The notes beneath the pieces are model-generated. The model did not search any database. It had not been told where the DNA came from and was given only the letters and a program-made list of their open reading frames with translations. Of a stretch of 64,000 bases of DNA, positions 34,120 through 42,347 are shown in pieces (the stretch's first letter is position 1; each line of letters opens with the position of its first letter). The translations under genes and the position numbers were made by a program. Source of the stretch: Flavobacterium anseongense (GTDB lineage: Bacteria; Bacteroidota; Bacteroidia; Flavobacteriales; Flavobacteriaceae); the NCBI RefSeq assembly GCF_021608185.1, contig NZ_JAKIHN010000006.1:62001-126000 (forward strand), given 5' to 3'.

Positions 34120-34530
34120 ATGAGAGTAACAGTATCAAGAAAAGCCCACTTCAATGCCGCGCATCGATTGTACCGAAAAGATTGGTCAATGGAGAAAAAC
34201 GATGCTGTATTTGGTAAATGCAATAATCCAAACTTCCATGGTCATAATTATGAATTAACCGTTTCGGTTACGGGTGAAATAGATCAGAAAACGGGCTATG
34301 TTATCGATACCAAAATTTTAGCCGATTTAATCAAAGAGCATATCGAAAATACTTTCGATCATAAAAATCTAAACCTTGATGTTCCTGAGTTTGCTGACTT
34401 AAATCCAACTGCCGAGAATATAGTTGTGGTCATCTGGCAAAAACTCAGAAAATATATAGATGCCAATAAAGATTTGGAAATTATTTTATACGAAACACCA
34501 AGAAATTTTGTAACCTATAACGGCAATTAA
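34120..34530 (+). CDS. queD: 6-carboxy-5,6,7,8-tetrahydropterin synthase / PTPS family
   Basis: 136 residues. The zinc His triad is seen in HFNAAHRLY and FHGHNYEL. The catalytic Cys is in FGKCNNPNFHGH, and the DHKNLN segment completes the active site. It acts in queuosine (7-deazaguanine) synthesis. Only the pterin-forming activity is certain from family; queC and queE are not in the window. Its stop overlaps the peroxiredoxin start by one base. Confidence 0.9.
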   Translation: MRVTVSRKAHFNAAHRLYRKDWSMEKNDAVFGKCNNPNFHGHNYELTVSVTGEIDQKTGYVIDTKILADLIKEHIENTFDHKNLNLDVPEFADLNPTAENIVVVIWQKLRKYIDANKDLEIILYETPRNFVTYNGN

Positions 34531-34982
34531 TGGCATTAAAAGTAGGAGATAAAATTCCAAATTTTGCTGCCATTGATACTAATGGAGATTTGTTTGACAG
34601 CAATGAAGTTATTGGTAAAAAACCTGTCGTAATTTATTTTTATCCAAAAGATGATACTCGTGTTTGCACCGAGCAAGCCTGTTCTTTCCGTGATCAATAT
34701 GAAGATTTTAAAAGTTTAGGTGCTGAGGTTATAGGCATTAGTAGTGACAGTTTGAAATCACATGTTGCGTTTGCCAATAAATATAATTTACCATTTATTT
34801 TGCTCTCCGATTTTGATAAAAAAATTAGAAAAGCATTTGGTGTTCCCAACGATTATCTCGGACTAATTCCGGGAAGAGCCACTTATGTTGCCGATAAAAA
34901 AGGAATTGTTAAGTTAATTTTCGACAGTACTTCGGGTAAAATTCATATCGAAAAAGCGCTCGAAATTTTAAAAACTATGTAA
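34530..34982 (+). CDS. bcp: Peroxiredoxin of the BCP/PrxQ type
   Basis: 150 residues. The peroxidatic Cys lies in DDTRVCTEQACSFRDQ, with a second Cys four to five residues later in the same helix, the PrxQ-like resolving position. YFYPKDDT and GRATYVADKKG are typical. A cytoplasmic thiol peroxidase using thioredoxin. Translationally coupled to queD. Confidence 0.92.
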   Translation: MALKVGDKIPNFAAIDTNGDLFDSNEVIGKKPVVIYFYPKDDTRVCTEQACSFRDQYEDFKSLGAEVIGISSDSLKSHVAFANKYNLPFILLSDFDKKIRKAFGVPNDYLGLIPGRATYVADKKGIVKLIFDSTSGKIHIEKALEILKTM

Positions 34983-35002
34983 GTTTGCCCAATATGACGT
35001 TA

Positions 35003-35965
35003 ATGAAATTATATCCGCTACAATTTGAACCTTTTTTTAAAGAAAGAATTTGGGGTGGAACCAAATTAAGAACAGAACTCAACAAACCCATAACTTCTGA
35101 TTTGACAGGAGAAAGCTGGGAAATTTCAGCCGTTGAAAATTTTGTGAGTATTATTGCCAATGGCACTTTTAAGGGAAAATCATTAAACGAATTAATCAAC
35201 GAATTTCCTGAAGCTATATTGGGAATAAACGTTTTTACCCGTTTTGGTAAAAAATTCCCTTTGCTTTTTAAATATTTAGATGCCCAAAAAGACTTATCGA
35301 TTCAAGTTCATCCCGATGATGCTTTAGCTCAGAAGCGCCACAATTCTTTCGGTAAAACCGAAATGTGGTATGTGATGCAAGCCGATGCTGATGCAAGATT
35401 AATTGTTGGCTTCAAAGAAAAATCGTCACCTGAAGAATTTATTCAAAACCTGAATGGAAAAACCTTACTCGATATTCTTGATACCAAAAAAGTGAATCAA
35501 GGAGATGTTTTCATGTTGGATACAGGAACAATTCACGCTATTGGTGCAGGAACTGTAATAGCCGAGATCCAGCAAACTTCAGATATTACATATCGTGTTT
35601 ATGATTTTGATAGAGTAGATGCTAACGGAAATGCCCGCGAACTGCATATTGATTTAGCTTTAGATGCTTTGAATTATGATAAGATAGAAGCACAACGATT
35701 CTATTCTAAAACCGAAAATATTTCTAATGAAGTTGTCAATTGCCGCTATTTCACAACTAATTTTATTCCGCTTGACGGAAATTTAAATACTCATAAAAAT
35801 CAATCTTCGTTCACGGTTTATATGTGTGTCGATGGCGATTTTAGGCTAACCGTTGATGGAGAAAACTATACTTATAAAAAAGGAGATACCATTTTGCTGC
35901 CGGCTGCTTTGACTGATTTTCAGTTTTCTGGAAAAGCATCTATCCTAGAAATTTATATTTCGTAG
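35003..35965 (+). CDS. manA: Mannose-6-phosphate isomerase, class I
   Basis: 320 residues from ATG 35003 (MKLYPLQFEP). An ATG at 34994 adds three residues. Zinc ligands: SIQVHPDD (Gln, His), KTEMWYVM (Glu) and GTIHAIGAG (His). It links fructose-6-phosphate to mannose-6-phosphate for GDP-sugars. It lies 20 bp after the peroxiredoxin gene. Confidence 0.93.
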   Translation: MKLYPLQFEPFFKERIWGGTKLRTELNKPITSDLTGESWEISAVENFVSIIANGTFKGKSLNELINEFPEAILGINVFTRFGKKFPLLFKYLDAQKDLSIQVHPDDALAQKRHNSFGKTEMWYVMQADADARLIVGFKEKSSPEEFIQNLNGKTLLDILDTKKVNQGDVFMLDTGTIHAIGAGTVIAEIQQTSDITYRVYDFDRVDANGNARELHIDLALDALNYDKIEAQRFYSKTENISNEVVNCRYFTTNFIPLDGNLNTHKNQSSFTVYMCVDGDFRLTVDGENYTYKKGDTILLPAALTDFQFSGKASILEIYIS

Positions 35966-35995
35966 TTTGTTTTCTAAAGATTTAGTGTAATTTTG
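35966..35995 (+). promoter_or_regulatory. Promoter of the 88-residue hypothetical gene
   Basis: TTTG (35966-35969), 18-bp spacer, TAATTTTG (35988-35995): a near-perfect flavobacterial promoter, 24 bp before the ATG at 36020. It supports the short start. Confidence 0.7.
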
Positions 35996-36019
35996 CACCG
36001 AATTTTAAAAATAAAGAAA

Positions 36020-36286
36020 ATGCCAAGTGTTAGAAATTTAAAGAAAGATATTAACTTCGTATTAGGTGATATTATTGAAGCGGTTTACATTTATGAAATG
36101 ACCACTACCGGAAAGCCATCTGATAAAACAAACGCTATCATTGATGAAGCTATCACGTCTTTCGACGGTTTGATCGAAAAAGTTAATGCTAAGAATGTAG
36201 AAAATAAAAAAGCGCATTTCAAACAAATTAATGCAGATTTAGAACAAACTGCAAATCAATTGGTTGAAAAAATCAACGCACTTTAA
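36020..36286 (+). CDS. Conserved small helical protein, function unknown
   Basis: 88 residues (MPSVRNLKKDINFVLGD...) predicted to be entirely alpha-helical and soluble, with regular heptad-like spacing in its second half (QINADLEQTANQLVEKI). Such proteins are common in flavobacteria without an assigned role. The strong promoter upstream indicates a transcribed gene. Confidence 0.72.
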   Translation: MPSVRNLKKDINFVLGDIIEAVYIYEMTTTGKPSDKTNAIIDEAITSFDGLIEKVNAKNVENKKAHFKQINADLEQTANQLVEKINAL

Positions 36287-36307
36287 TAGAAAAAAGTTGA
36301 GAAATAT

Positions 36308-36338
36308 TTTGGAGAATTAATTTTCACTTCTATATTTG
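36308..36338 (+). promoter_or_regulatory. Promoter of tRNA-Thr
   Basis: TTTG (36308-36311), 19-bp spacer, TATATTTG (36331-36338). The predicted start site lies about 9 bp before the mature tRNA. Confidence 0.75.
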
Positions 36339-36353
36339 CACAACTAATGAGAC

Positions 36354-36430
36354 GCCAGCATAGCTCAGTTGGCTAGAGCAGCTGATTTGTAATCAGCAGG
36401 TCGTGGGTTCGAGTCCCTCTGCCGGCTCCA
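36354..36430 (+). tRNA. tRNA-Thr(TGT), CCA encoded, with two stem mismatches
   Basis: Cloverleaf: acceptor GCCAGCA/TGCCGGC, D stem GCTC/GAGC, anticodon stem GCTGA/TCAGC with loop TTTGTAA (anticodon TGT), T stem GTGGG/CCCTC, then TCCA. Two mismatches are visible: A4 opposite C69 in the acceptor stem and T50 opposite T64 in the T stem. The other positions pair normally. A good promoter precedes it and a terminator follows. Confidence 0.9.
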
Positions 36431-36434
36431 AATG

Positions 36435-36465
36435 AAACCGCTTCGTTTATTCGAAGCGGTTTTTG
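36435..36465 (+). terminator. Terminator of tRNA-Thr
   Basis: Perfect 11-bp stem AAACCGCTTCG/CGAAGCGGTTT followed by TTT-G-TTTT. Confidence 0.9.
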
Positions 36466-36513
36466 TTTTATATGAATTTGGGACGAGAAGTTTATCCCGA
36501 ACTTGTTTCGGGA

Positions 36514-36532
36514 AGTCCCTTTGCCGGCTCCA
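36514..36532 (+). repeat. Partial duplicate of the tRNA-Thr 3' end
   Basis: 18 of 19 bases match tRNA positions 36412-36430 (AGTCCCTTTGCCGGCTCCA here, with one C to T change), 102 bp downstream. It includes CCA. It may be the relic of a second tRNA or of a recombination at the tRNA end. Confidence 0.8.
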
Positions 36533-36533
36533 T

Positions 36534-36562
36534 AAAAAGGAAAGCATTTTGCTTTCCTTTTT
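36534..36562. terminator. Bidirectional hairpin terminator
   Basis: Perfect 12-bp stem AAAAAGGAAAGC/GCTTTCCTTTTT with ATTTT loop directly after the partial tRNA copy. This suggests the copy was once the end of a transcription unit. Confidence 0.8.
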
Positions 36563-36589
36563 ATGGAATAAATTGCCATCACTGAATTG

Positions 36590-36620
36590 CCATCACTTTC
36601 AAGTGATGGTTTTCTTTTTT
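36590..36620 (+). terminator. Third hairpin with T tract
   Basis: CCATCACTT/AAGTGATGG with a 2-nt loop, then TTTTCTTTTTT. The word AATTGCCATCACT also occurs as a direct repeat just before. Confidence 0.55.
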
Positions 36621-36645
36621 AAGAAAGTAAGATTAAAAAACTTTT

Positions 36646-36674
36646 TTTGAAAACCATTTCAATTCGTATCTTTA
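36646..36674 (+). promoter_or_regulatory. Candidate promoter of the guaD-xdh operon
   Basis: TTTG (36646-36649), 17-bp spacer, TATCTTTA (36667-36674), the same -7 variant as in front of recQ. The ATG is 56 bp downstream. Confidence 0.5.
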
Positions 36675-36730
36675 TTGGCTTCAAAATTTTGAAAGCAGCT
36701 AAAAATTATATTAAATAGTATTACAGAAAT

Positions 36731-37210
36731 ATGTGTTCAACAAAGCAAAGTGAATTTATGACAGAAGCGATTCGGCTTTCTATCGAAAATGTGAAATCAG
36801 GAAAAGGCGGACCGTTTGGTGCTGTTATTGTCAAAGACGGAAAAATAATTGCGCATGGCGCGAATAGCGTAACTTCAACTAATGACCCAACAGCTCATGC
36901 CGAAGTAGTAGCCATTAGAAATGCCTGCAAAGCTTTGGGAAGTTTCCAATTAGATGGTTGCGAAATCTACACCAGTTGTGAACCTTGTCCTATGTGTTTG
37001 GGAGCAATCTATTGGGCTCGACCGGACCGAATGTATTTCGCCAATACCAAAAAAGACGCAGCCAATATAAACTTCGATGACCAGTTCATCTACGAAGAAT
37101 TAGAATTGCCCTATCAAAACCGTAAATTGGAAACCATCCAGATGATGAACGAAGAAGCTTTAGAAGCCTTCAAACTTTGGTCAGAAAGTATCGGTAAAAT
37201 CGAATATTGA
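36731..37210 (+). CDS. guaD: Nucleoside/guanine deaminase of the cytidine deaminase fold
   Basis: 159 residues. The zinc site is HAE (in PTAHAEVVAI) plus PCPMC (in TSCEPCPMCLG). KGGPFGAVIV and the C-terminal helix are typical of guanine deaminases of this fold. It would deaminate guanine to xanthine, the substrate of the xanthine dehydrogenase encoded next. The stop is four bases into an alternative xdhA start; the preferred xdhA ATG is 15 bp downstream. Confidence 0.87.
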   Translation: MCSTKQSEFMTEAIRLSIENVKSGKGGPFGAVIVKDGKIIAHGANSVTSTNDPTAHAEVVAIRNACKALGSFQLDGCEIYTSCEPCPMCLGAIYWARPDRMYFANTKKDAANINFDDQFIYEELELPYQNRKLETIQMMNEEALEAFKLWSESIGKIEY

Positions 37211-37224
37211 TTTCTAAATTCCCT

Positions 37225-38628
37225 ATGATTCAATTTATATTAAATAACCAACTTATCAAAACCGACAAGCCGGCACATACAACATTGCTGGATTTTGTTC
37301 GTTATGATGAAAATTTACGCGGGACAAAAATTGGTTGCCGCGAAGGTGATTGTGGTGCTTGTACTGTTTTAATCGGTACAATGAAAGATGGGAAACTCGA
37401 ATATATGAGTGCTACTTCCTGCTTAACGCCATTACCAAACATTCACGGAAAACACGTCGTTACCGTTGAAGGTCTGAATTTGCCAAACAAATTAAACCAA
37501 GCGCAACAAGCAATGGTCGATTGTTCCGGAACGCAATGCGGTTTCTGTACGCCGGGTTTTGTAAACTCCATGTGTGGCTATGCGTTGACTTGCGTCGAAC
37601 CAACAGTAGAAAGCGCGATTAGTGCTATTGATGGGAATATTTGTCGTTGCACTGGTTACAAAACCATAGAAAGAGCTTCTGCTCAATTGGCTAACAAATT
37701 GGTTTCAAAAGATAAAAGCAATCCAATGGATTGGCTCGTTGCTAACGAATTTGTTCCCGATTATTTTTTAGATATTGAAGAAAGAATAAAATCAATAAAA
37801 ACTGAAACATACAACTCAAATGGGGTGACACCAATTGGTGGTGGAACTGATTTATATGTTCAGAAGCATGACGATTTGCACGAATACGATTTGGATTATC
37901 TGTTTGATAAAAGTGAATTAAACGGAATTTCTTTCGATGGAAATACTTGTATCCTAAAATCGGCAACTACGGTTACGGATTTGATGGAAAACAAAAGATT
38001 ACTTGAAACAATTCCGAATTGGTATAAACACCTGAAACTACTTTCATCAACACCAATCCGAAACATCGCAACCATAGCCGGAAACATTGCCAATGGTTCG
38101 CCAATTGGTGATTTTACCATCATTCTTTTGGCAATGAAAGCAGAATTAACATTGACAAATAAAGACAATGTTTCAAGAAAATTAATGCTGAAGGATTTTT
38201 ATACAGGCTATAAAACATTCGATAAAAAAGCAGACGAAATAATCACCGAAATCGCTTTTGAACTTCCGGTAAACGGAACAAAATTCAATTTTGAGAAAGT
38301 CTGCAAACGACAATATTTGGATATAGCCAGCGTGAATTCGGCAATCTCAGTTACTACTAATGGAAATACAATCACAGAAGTTCATGCCTCAATGGGTGGA
38401 GTAGGACCAATTCCAAAATATCTGGCGAAGACCGTAGCATTTTTGACAAACAAATCAATTTCGGTTTCCGTAATAAAAGAAGCAGAACAAATTTTGCAAT
38501 CCGAATTATCGCCAATCAGTGATGCAAGAGGTACAGAAGCATACAAAAGATTATTGGGAAGACAATTGTTTTTCGGACATTTCATCGAACTTTTCCCTGA
38601 AACCATAAAAATGGAGGACTTGCTATGA
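37225..38628 (+). CDS. xdhA: Xanthine dehydrogenase small subunit (2Fe-2S and FAD)
   Basis: 467 residues from the ATG at 37225 (MIQFILNNQLI). Plant-type [2Fe-2S] cysteines in GCREGDCGACTV. The second cluster is in CGFCTPGFVNSM and ICRCTGYKTI. The FAD-binding domain carries PIGGGTDLYVQ and IRNIATIAGNIANGSPIGD. It passes electrons from the molybdenum site in XdhB to NAD. A TTG start at 37207 would give six extra residues and overlap guaD. Confidence 0.95.
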   Translation: MIQFILNNQLIKTDKPAHTTLLDFVRYDENLRGTKIGCREGDCGACTVLIGTMKDGKLEYMSATSCLTPLPNIHGKHVVTVEGLNLPNKLNQAQQAMVDCSGTQCGFCTPGFVNSMCGYALTCVEPTVESAISAIDGNICRCTGYKTIERASAQLANKLVSKDKSNPMDWLVANEFVPDYFLDIEERIKSIKTETYNSNGVTPIGGGTDLYVQKHDDLHEYDLDYLFDKSELNGISFDGNTCILKSATTVTDLMENKRLLETIPNWYKHLKLLSSTPIRNIATIAGNIANGSPIGDFTIILLAMKAELTLTNKDNVSRKLMLKDFYTGYKTFDKKADEIITEIAFELPVNGTKFNFEKVCKRQYLDIASVNSAISVTTNGNTITEVHASMGGVGPIPKYLAKTVAFLTNKSISVSVIKEAEQILQSELSPISDARGTEAYKRLLGRQLFFGHFIELFPETIKMEDLL

Positions 38629-40871
38629 TTAATATAGATGCACATAATCACGTAAAAGGGAAATCCATTTACCTTGATGATATACAGGAAGTCCATGGCA
38701 CTTTGTATGCGCTTCCATTCGATTCGAATGTGGCTCATGCTAAAATCAAAAAGCTCGATTTGGATGCTGCTTTAAAAAGCCACGGAATTGTTTCAATTAT
38801 TACAGCTAAAGATATTCCGGGTCAAAATCAAATTGGCGGAATATTTCCGGATGAACCTTTATTGGCAGAAGGCGAAGTTCATTTTCGTGGACAGGTTATA
38901 GCTATTATCGTTGGAACATCAGAACATCATTGCCGTCAGGCCTCAAAATTAATCAAAGTCGATTATGAAGAATTGCCAATAATTGTCGATCCAAGAATCG
39001 CTCAAGCGCAAGACAAACTGATTATGCCACCGAGACAATTCAAACTCGGAGACACAGCTTCAGCTTGGGCACAATGCGATTATGTTTTTGAAGGCAGAAG
39101 CGACGTCAACGGTCAGGAACATTTATACATAGAAACACAAGGTGCTTACGCCCGCCCAAAAGAAGACGGAAGTATTATCATATCGTCATCTACTCAAGGT
39201 CCAACTGCCGTGCAAAGAATGGTGGCTCAGGTTTTGGGAATTCCAATGCACAAAGTCGAAATCGATACGGTCCGGCTTGGCGGAGGTTTTGGAGGGAAAG
39301 AAGACCAAGCAACACCTTGGGCAGTTATGGTAGCTTTGGCTTGTCAGATTCTGCACAAACCTGTAAAAATGTCGATGCATCGAATGGATGATATGCGAAT
39401 GACCGGAAAACGTCATCCGTATTCAGCTGATTTTAAAATAGGTTTAGATAAAGATTTAAAAATCATAGCTTACGAAGTAACGCATTACCAAAATGCAGGA
39501 GCTGCAGCCGATTTATCGCCGGCGGTTATGGAACGAACCTTATTCCATTCGACCAATGCGTATTTTATTCCGAATGTGATTGCAAAAGCGTACAGTTGTA
39601 AAACCAATCTGCCTCCAAATACCGCTTTCCGTGGATTTGGTGGTCCACAAGGAAAATTCGTAATCGAAGCAGCTATTGTAAAAGCTGCCGAAGCCTTGGG
39701 TGTAAGCCCGGCATTGATTCAGAAAGCGAATTTGGTAAAAGATGGAGATGAATTATCGTATGGTCAAATTTTGCAACAGGTTGAAGCGAAAAATACATGG
39801 GAAACCTGTATGAAAAGCTACGATTACGAAGCACAAAAAAATAGGGTAGAATCGTTCAATAAAGTTAACACCCGTTTCAAAAAAGGATTGGCAGTTCAGC
39901 CAATTTGTTTCGGGATTTCGTTTACCAATACGATGATGAATCATGCACGTGCTTTGGTTCACATCTATCACGACGGAAGTGTTGTGGTAAGTACAGGTGG
40001 CGTTGAAATGGGGCAGGGTTTGAATACCAAAATGCTTCAGATTGTTGTTGAGACTTTAGGTATTAAAGCCGATAAGGTACGATTGGAATCAACCAATACC
40101 TTACGTGTTGCCAATACATCACCAACAGCAGCAAGTGCCGGAGCCGACCTTAACGGAAAAGCTTTGTTAATGGCTTGTAACGCTTTGTTAGAACGATTAA
40201 AAGCGGTTGCCCAAAAAGAATACACTGACCAGATTATTGAAATCAAAGACGAAATGGTGTATGCCAATGAAACCAAAACCGAAATGAGTTGGAAGGATTT
40301 GATCCTAAAAGCGTTTACCCAACGTGTCGCGCTTTCTGAAAATGCGCATTACGCTACGCCAACCATTCATTACGATAAAACCAAAGAAAAAGGACATCCG
40401 TTTGCGTATCACGTTTACGGAACTTCCATCCACGAGGTTACGGTAGATTGCCTAAAAGGAACATACGAATTCGACAGCATCAATATTGTTCACGATTTCG
40501 GAAAAAGTATGAATAAGGATATTGACAATGGTCAGATTGAAGGTGGATTGGTTCAGGGAATTGGCTGGATGACTTTGGAAGAAATCATCTATAATGACCA
40601 AGGAAGATTGGTTTCAAATGCATTATCGACCTATAAAGTTCCGGATATTTATTCGGTGCCAAAAGTGATTAACATCCAACATTTAGAAACCGAAGGTCAC
40701 GAACTTGCAATAAAAAAATCAAAAGCAGTAGGCGAGCCGCCATTGATGTATGGAATCGGAGCTTATTTTGCAATCAGAAATGCTGTAAAAGCGTTTAATC
40801 CAAATGCAGATTTGGCTGTAAATGCACCTTATACTCCGGAAAAAGTTTTGATGGATTTGTATAAAGAATAG
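38625..40871 (+). CDS. xdhB: Xanthine dehydrogenase molybdopterin-binding subunit
   Basis: 748 residues. GQEHLYIETQGAYA, GGGFGGKEDQA, NTAFRGFGGPQGKF and the catalytic Glu in KAVGEPPLMYGIGAYFA are the molybdenum hydroxylase landmarks. It oxidises hypoxanthine and xanthine to urate. Four-base overlap with xdhA indicates coupled translation. Cofactor synthesis genes lie 8-14 kb downstream. Confidence 0.95.
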   Translation: MINIDAHNHVKGKSIYLDDIQEVHGTLYALPFDSNVAHAKIKKLDLDAALKSHGIVSIITAKDIPGQNQIGGIFPDEPLLAEGEVHFRGQVIAIIVGTSEHHCRQASKLIKVDYEELPIIVDPRIAQAQDKLIMPPRQFKLGDTASAWAQCDYVFEGRSDVNGQEHLYIETQGAYARPKEDGSIIISSSTQGPTAVQRMVAQVLGIPMHKVEIDTVRLGGGFGGKEDQATPWAVMVALACQILHKPVKMSMHRMDDMRMTGKRHPYSADFKIGLDKDLKIIAYEVTHYQNAGAAADLSPAVMERTLFHSTNAYFIPNVIAKAYSCKTNLPPNTAFRGFGGPQGKFVIEAAIVKAAEALGVSPALIQKANLVKDGDELSYGQILQQVEAKNTWETCMKSYDYEAQKNRVESFNKVNTRFKKGLAVQPICFGISFTNTMMNHARALVHIYHDGSVVVSTGGVEMGQGLNTKMLQIVVETLGIKADKVRLESTNTLRVANTSPTAASAGADLNGKALLMACNALLERLKAVAQKEYTDQIIEIKDEMVYANETKTEMSWKDLILKAFTQRVALSENAHYATPTIHYDKTKEKGHPFAYHVYGTSIHEVTVDCLKGTYEFDSINIVHDFGKSMNKDIDNGQIEGGLVQGIGWMTLEEIIYNDQGRLVSNALSTYKVPDIYSVPKVINIQHLETEGHELAIKKSKAVGEPPLMYGIGAYFAIRNAVKAFNPNADLAVNAPYTPEKVLMDLYKE

Positions 40872-40886
40872 TTATCGGAAATTTTT

Positions 40887-41645
40887 ATGAAGGGCATTAT
40901 CAAATTGTTATTGGCAACTATAATCTGCATTATTACTATTTGTTGCAATGATAACAAGAAGCAACAATTTAAACCTGCTGAAGTTTATAAATCCAATGAC
41001 TTGGTCATCGTCCAAATTGCACAAAATTCATATTTGCATACCTCATTCAAGCAAACTGAAGATTTTGGAAATGTACCTTGCAACGGTCTAATCGTCAGAA
41101 ATGGAGATGAAGCTATAGTTTTCGATACACCTGTTACTGACGTAACTGCTCAAGAATTAATAAAATGGGTAAAAGATTCGATACATTGTAAAATAAATGC
41201 CATTGTTCCAACCCATTTTCACGATGATTGTTTGGGAGGATTGAAAGCATTTCATGAAAACAATATTCCTTCTTATGCTTATTTCAAATCTATAACACTA
41301 GCAAAGGAAAATAATATGACTGTGCCTAAAAACAGTTTCAAGGATACACTTCTATTAAAAATAAATAGAGAAAATTGTATTGTTACTTTTTTTGGAGAAG
41401 GGCATACTAAAGATAATGTAGTAGGTTTTTTTCAGAGCGACAACATATTATTTGGTGGATGTCTTATTAAGGAAGTTAATGCCAATAAAGGATATTTAGG
41501 AGATGCCAATGTTGCGGATTGGTCAAATACGGTTAGTAAAATTAAAAAGCACTATCCGAACATTAAAATTGTTGTTCCTGGACATGGAGCTTATGGAGAT
41601 GCAAAATTACTTGATTATACGGTCAATTTGTTTAAACCGCAGTAG
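40887..41645 (+). CDS. Subclass B1 metallo-beta-lactamase, lipoprotein-type
   Basis: 252 residues. Signal peptide with adjacent Cys19-Cys20 (ITICCND), suggesting a lipidated envelope enzyme. All B1 zinc ligands are present: His110, His112 and Asp114 (PTHFHDDCLGG), His173 (GEGHTKDNVV), Cys192 (FGGCLIKE) and His233 (PGHGAYGD). Lys195 is the carboxylate-binding residue, and YLGDANVADW is the usual B1 loop. It is expected to hydrolyse penicillins and carbapenems. It begins 15 bp after xdhB and so probably lies in the purine operon, an odd place for a resistance gene. Confidence 0.9.
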   Translation: MKGIIKLLLATIICIITICCNDNKKQQFKPAEVYKSNDLVIVQIAQNSYLHTSFKQTEDFGNVPCNGLIVRNGDEAIVFDTPVTDVTAQELIKWVKDSIHCKINAIVPTHFHDDCLGGLKAFHENNIPSYAYFKSITLAKENNMTVPKNSFKDTLLLKINRENCIVTFFGEGHTKDNVVGFFQSDNILFGGCLIKEVNANKGYLGDANVADWSNTVSKIKKHYPNIKIVVPGHGAYGDAKLLDYTVNLFKPQ

Positions 41646-41696
41646 ACTTTCAGAGAGATTGGAAATCCTATAATTCAGGCAGATAATTAAATTATT

Positions 41697-42266
41697 ATGA
41701 TCATGGCAAATAAAAAGCAATTATCACCGGAACATTCCTCAGCACTTCTTGAAGTATTGAAAGAGCGTTTTGACAAAAACAAAAACCGTCATCCGGATGT
41801 AGATTGGGCTAAAGTTCAGTCAAAGCTAGAAGCCAATTCTGAAAAACTTTGGTCACTCAACGAAATGGAAAGAACAGGAGGTGAGCCTGATGTTGTTGGT
41901 TACGATGCAAAGACAAACGAATATATTTTTTATGATTGTTCTGCCGAAAGTCCAAAAGAGCGAAGAAGCATTTGTTACGACCAACAAGCATTAGACTCAA
42001 GAAAAGAATTTAAACCAAAAGATAGCGCTATGAATATGGCAGCTGAAATGGGAACTGAAATCTTAACCGAAGAACAATATAGAGAACTGCAGCAATTGGG
42101 AAACTTTGATTTGAAAAGTTCTAGTTGGGTAAAGACTCCGGCTGATATCCGAAAATTAGGTGGTGCACTTTTTTGTGATCGGCGTTACGATACTGTTTTT
42201 GTATATCATAATGGAGCCGAATCGTATTATGCTTCCAGAGGATTTCGAGGATTATTAAGAGTTTAA
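41697..42266 (+). CDS. DUF4256 family protein
   Basis: 189 residues, cytoplasmic. The family pattern LWSLNEMERTGGEPDVVG, FYDCSAESPKERRS, CYDQQAL, LGGALFCDRRYD and FVYHNGAESYYASRGFRG is complete. It has no known biochemical role. It starts 51 bp after the metallo-beta-lactamase gene and is followed by a terminator. An ATG at 41703 is an alternative start. Confidence 0.85.
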   Translation: MIMANKKQLSPEHSSALLEVLKERFDKNKNRHPDVDWAKVQSKLEANSEKLWSLNEMERTGGEPDVVGYDAKTNEYIFYDCSAESPKERRSICYDQQALDSRKEFKPKDSAMNMAAEMGTEILTEEQYRELQQLGNFDLKSSSWVKTPADIRKLGGALFCDRRYDTVFVYHNGAESYYASRGFRGLLRV

Positions 42267-42276
42267 TAAAACATAA

Positions 42277-42302
42277 AAACCGCAACATTACTGCTGCGGT
42301 TT
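42277..42302. terminator. Terminator after DUF4256
   Basis: Stem AAACCGCA/TGCGGTTT with a 10-nt loop, then TTCTTTTTATTT. It lies 45 bp before the convergent DUF6986 stop. Confidence 0.75.
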
Positions 42303-42319
42303 CTTTTTATTTATAAGTC

Positions 42320-42347
42320 AACTGCGACTGAAAACTGCGACTGACCA
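42320..42347. repeat. Tandem repeat AACTGCGACTGA
   Basis: Two exact copies (42320-42331 and 42333-42344) separated by one base, ending three bases before the stop codon of the minus-strand DUF6986 gene. Confidence 0.7.

Larger units (their letters stand above)
36431..36730. other. Intergenic region with three hairpins and a partial tRNA copy
   Basis: It holds the tRNA terminator (36435-36465), a small dyad CCCGAA/TTCGGG (36496-36512), a copy of the tRNA 3' end (36514-36532), two further hairpins and the guaD promoter. No gene. ORFs here on the minus strand are antisense to the tRNA. Confidence 0.7.

Noticed and set aside
36354..36532. tRNA 3'-end duplication as attL/attR of an integrated island
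   Set aside because: Only about 80 bp separate the two copies and there is no integrase or cargo. It is kept as a relic duplication, not as a live element.
36365..36582. Two minus-strand ORFs of 60-69 codons (containing RQRDSNPRPADYKSAALA and GTRTHDLLITNQLL)
   Set aside because: They are the antisense of tRNA-Thr; these well-known peptide phrases arise from translating the complement of tRNA genes and are not proteins.
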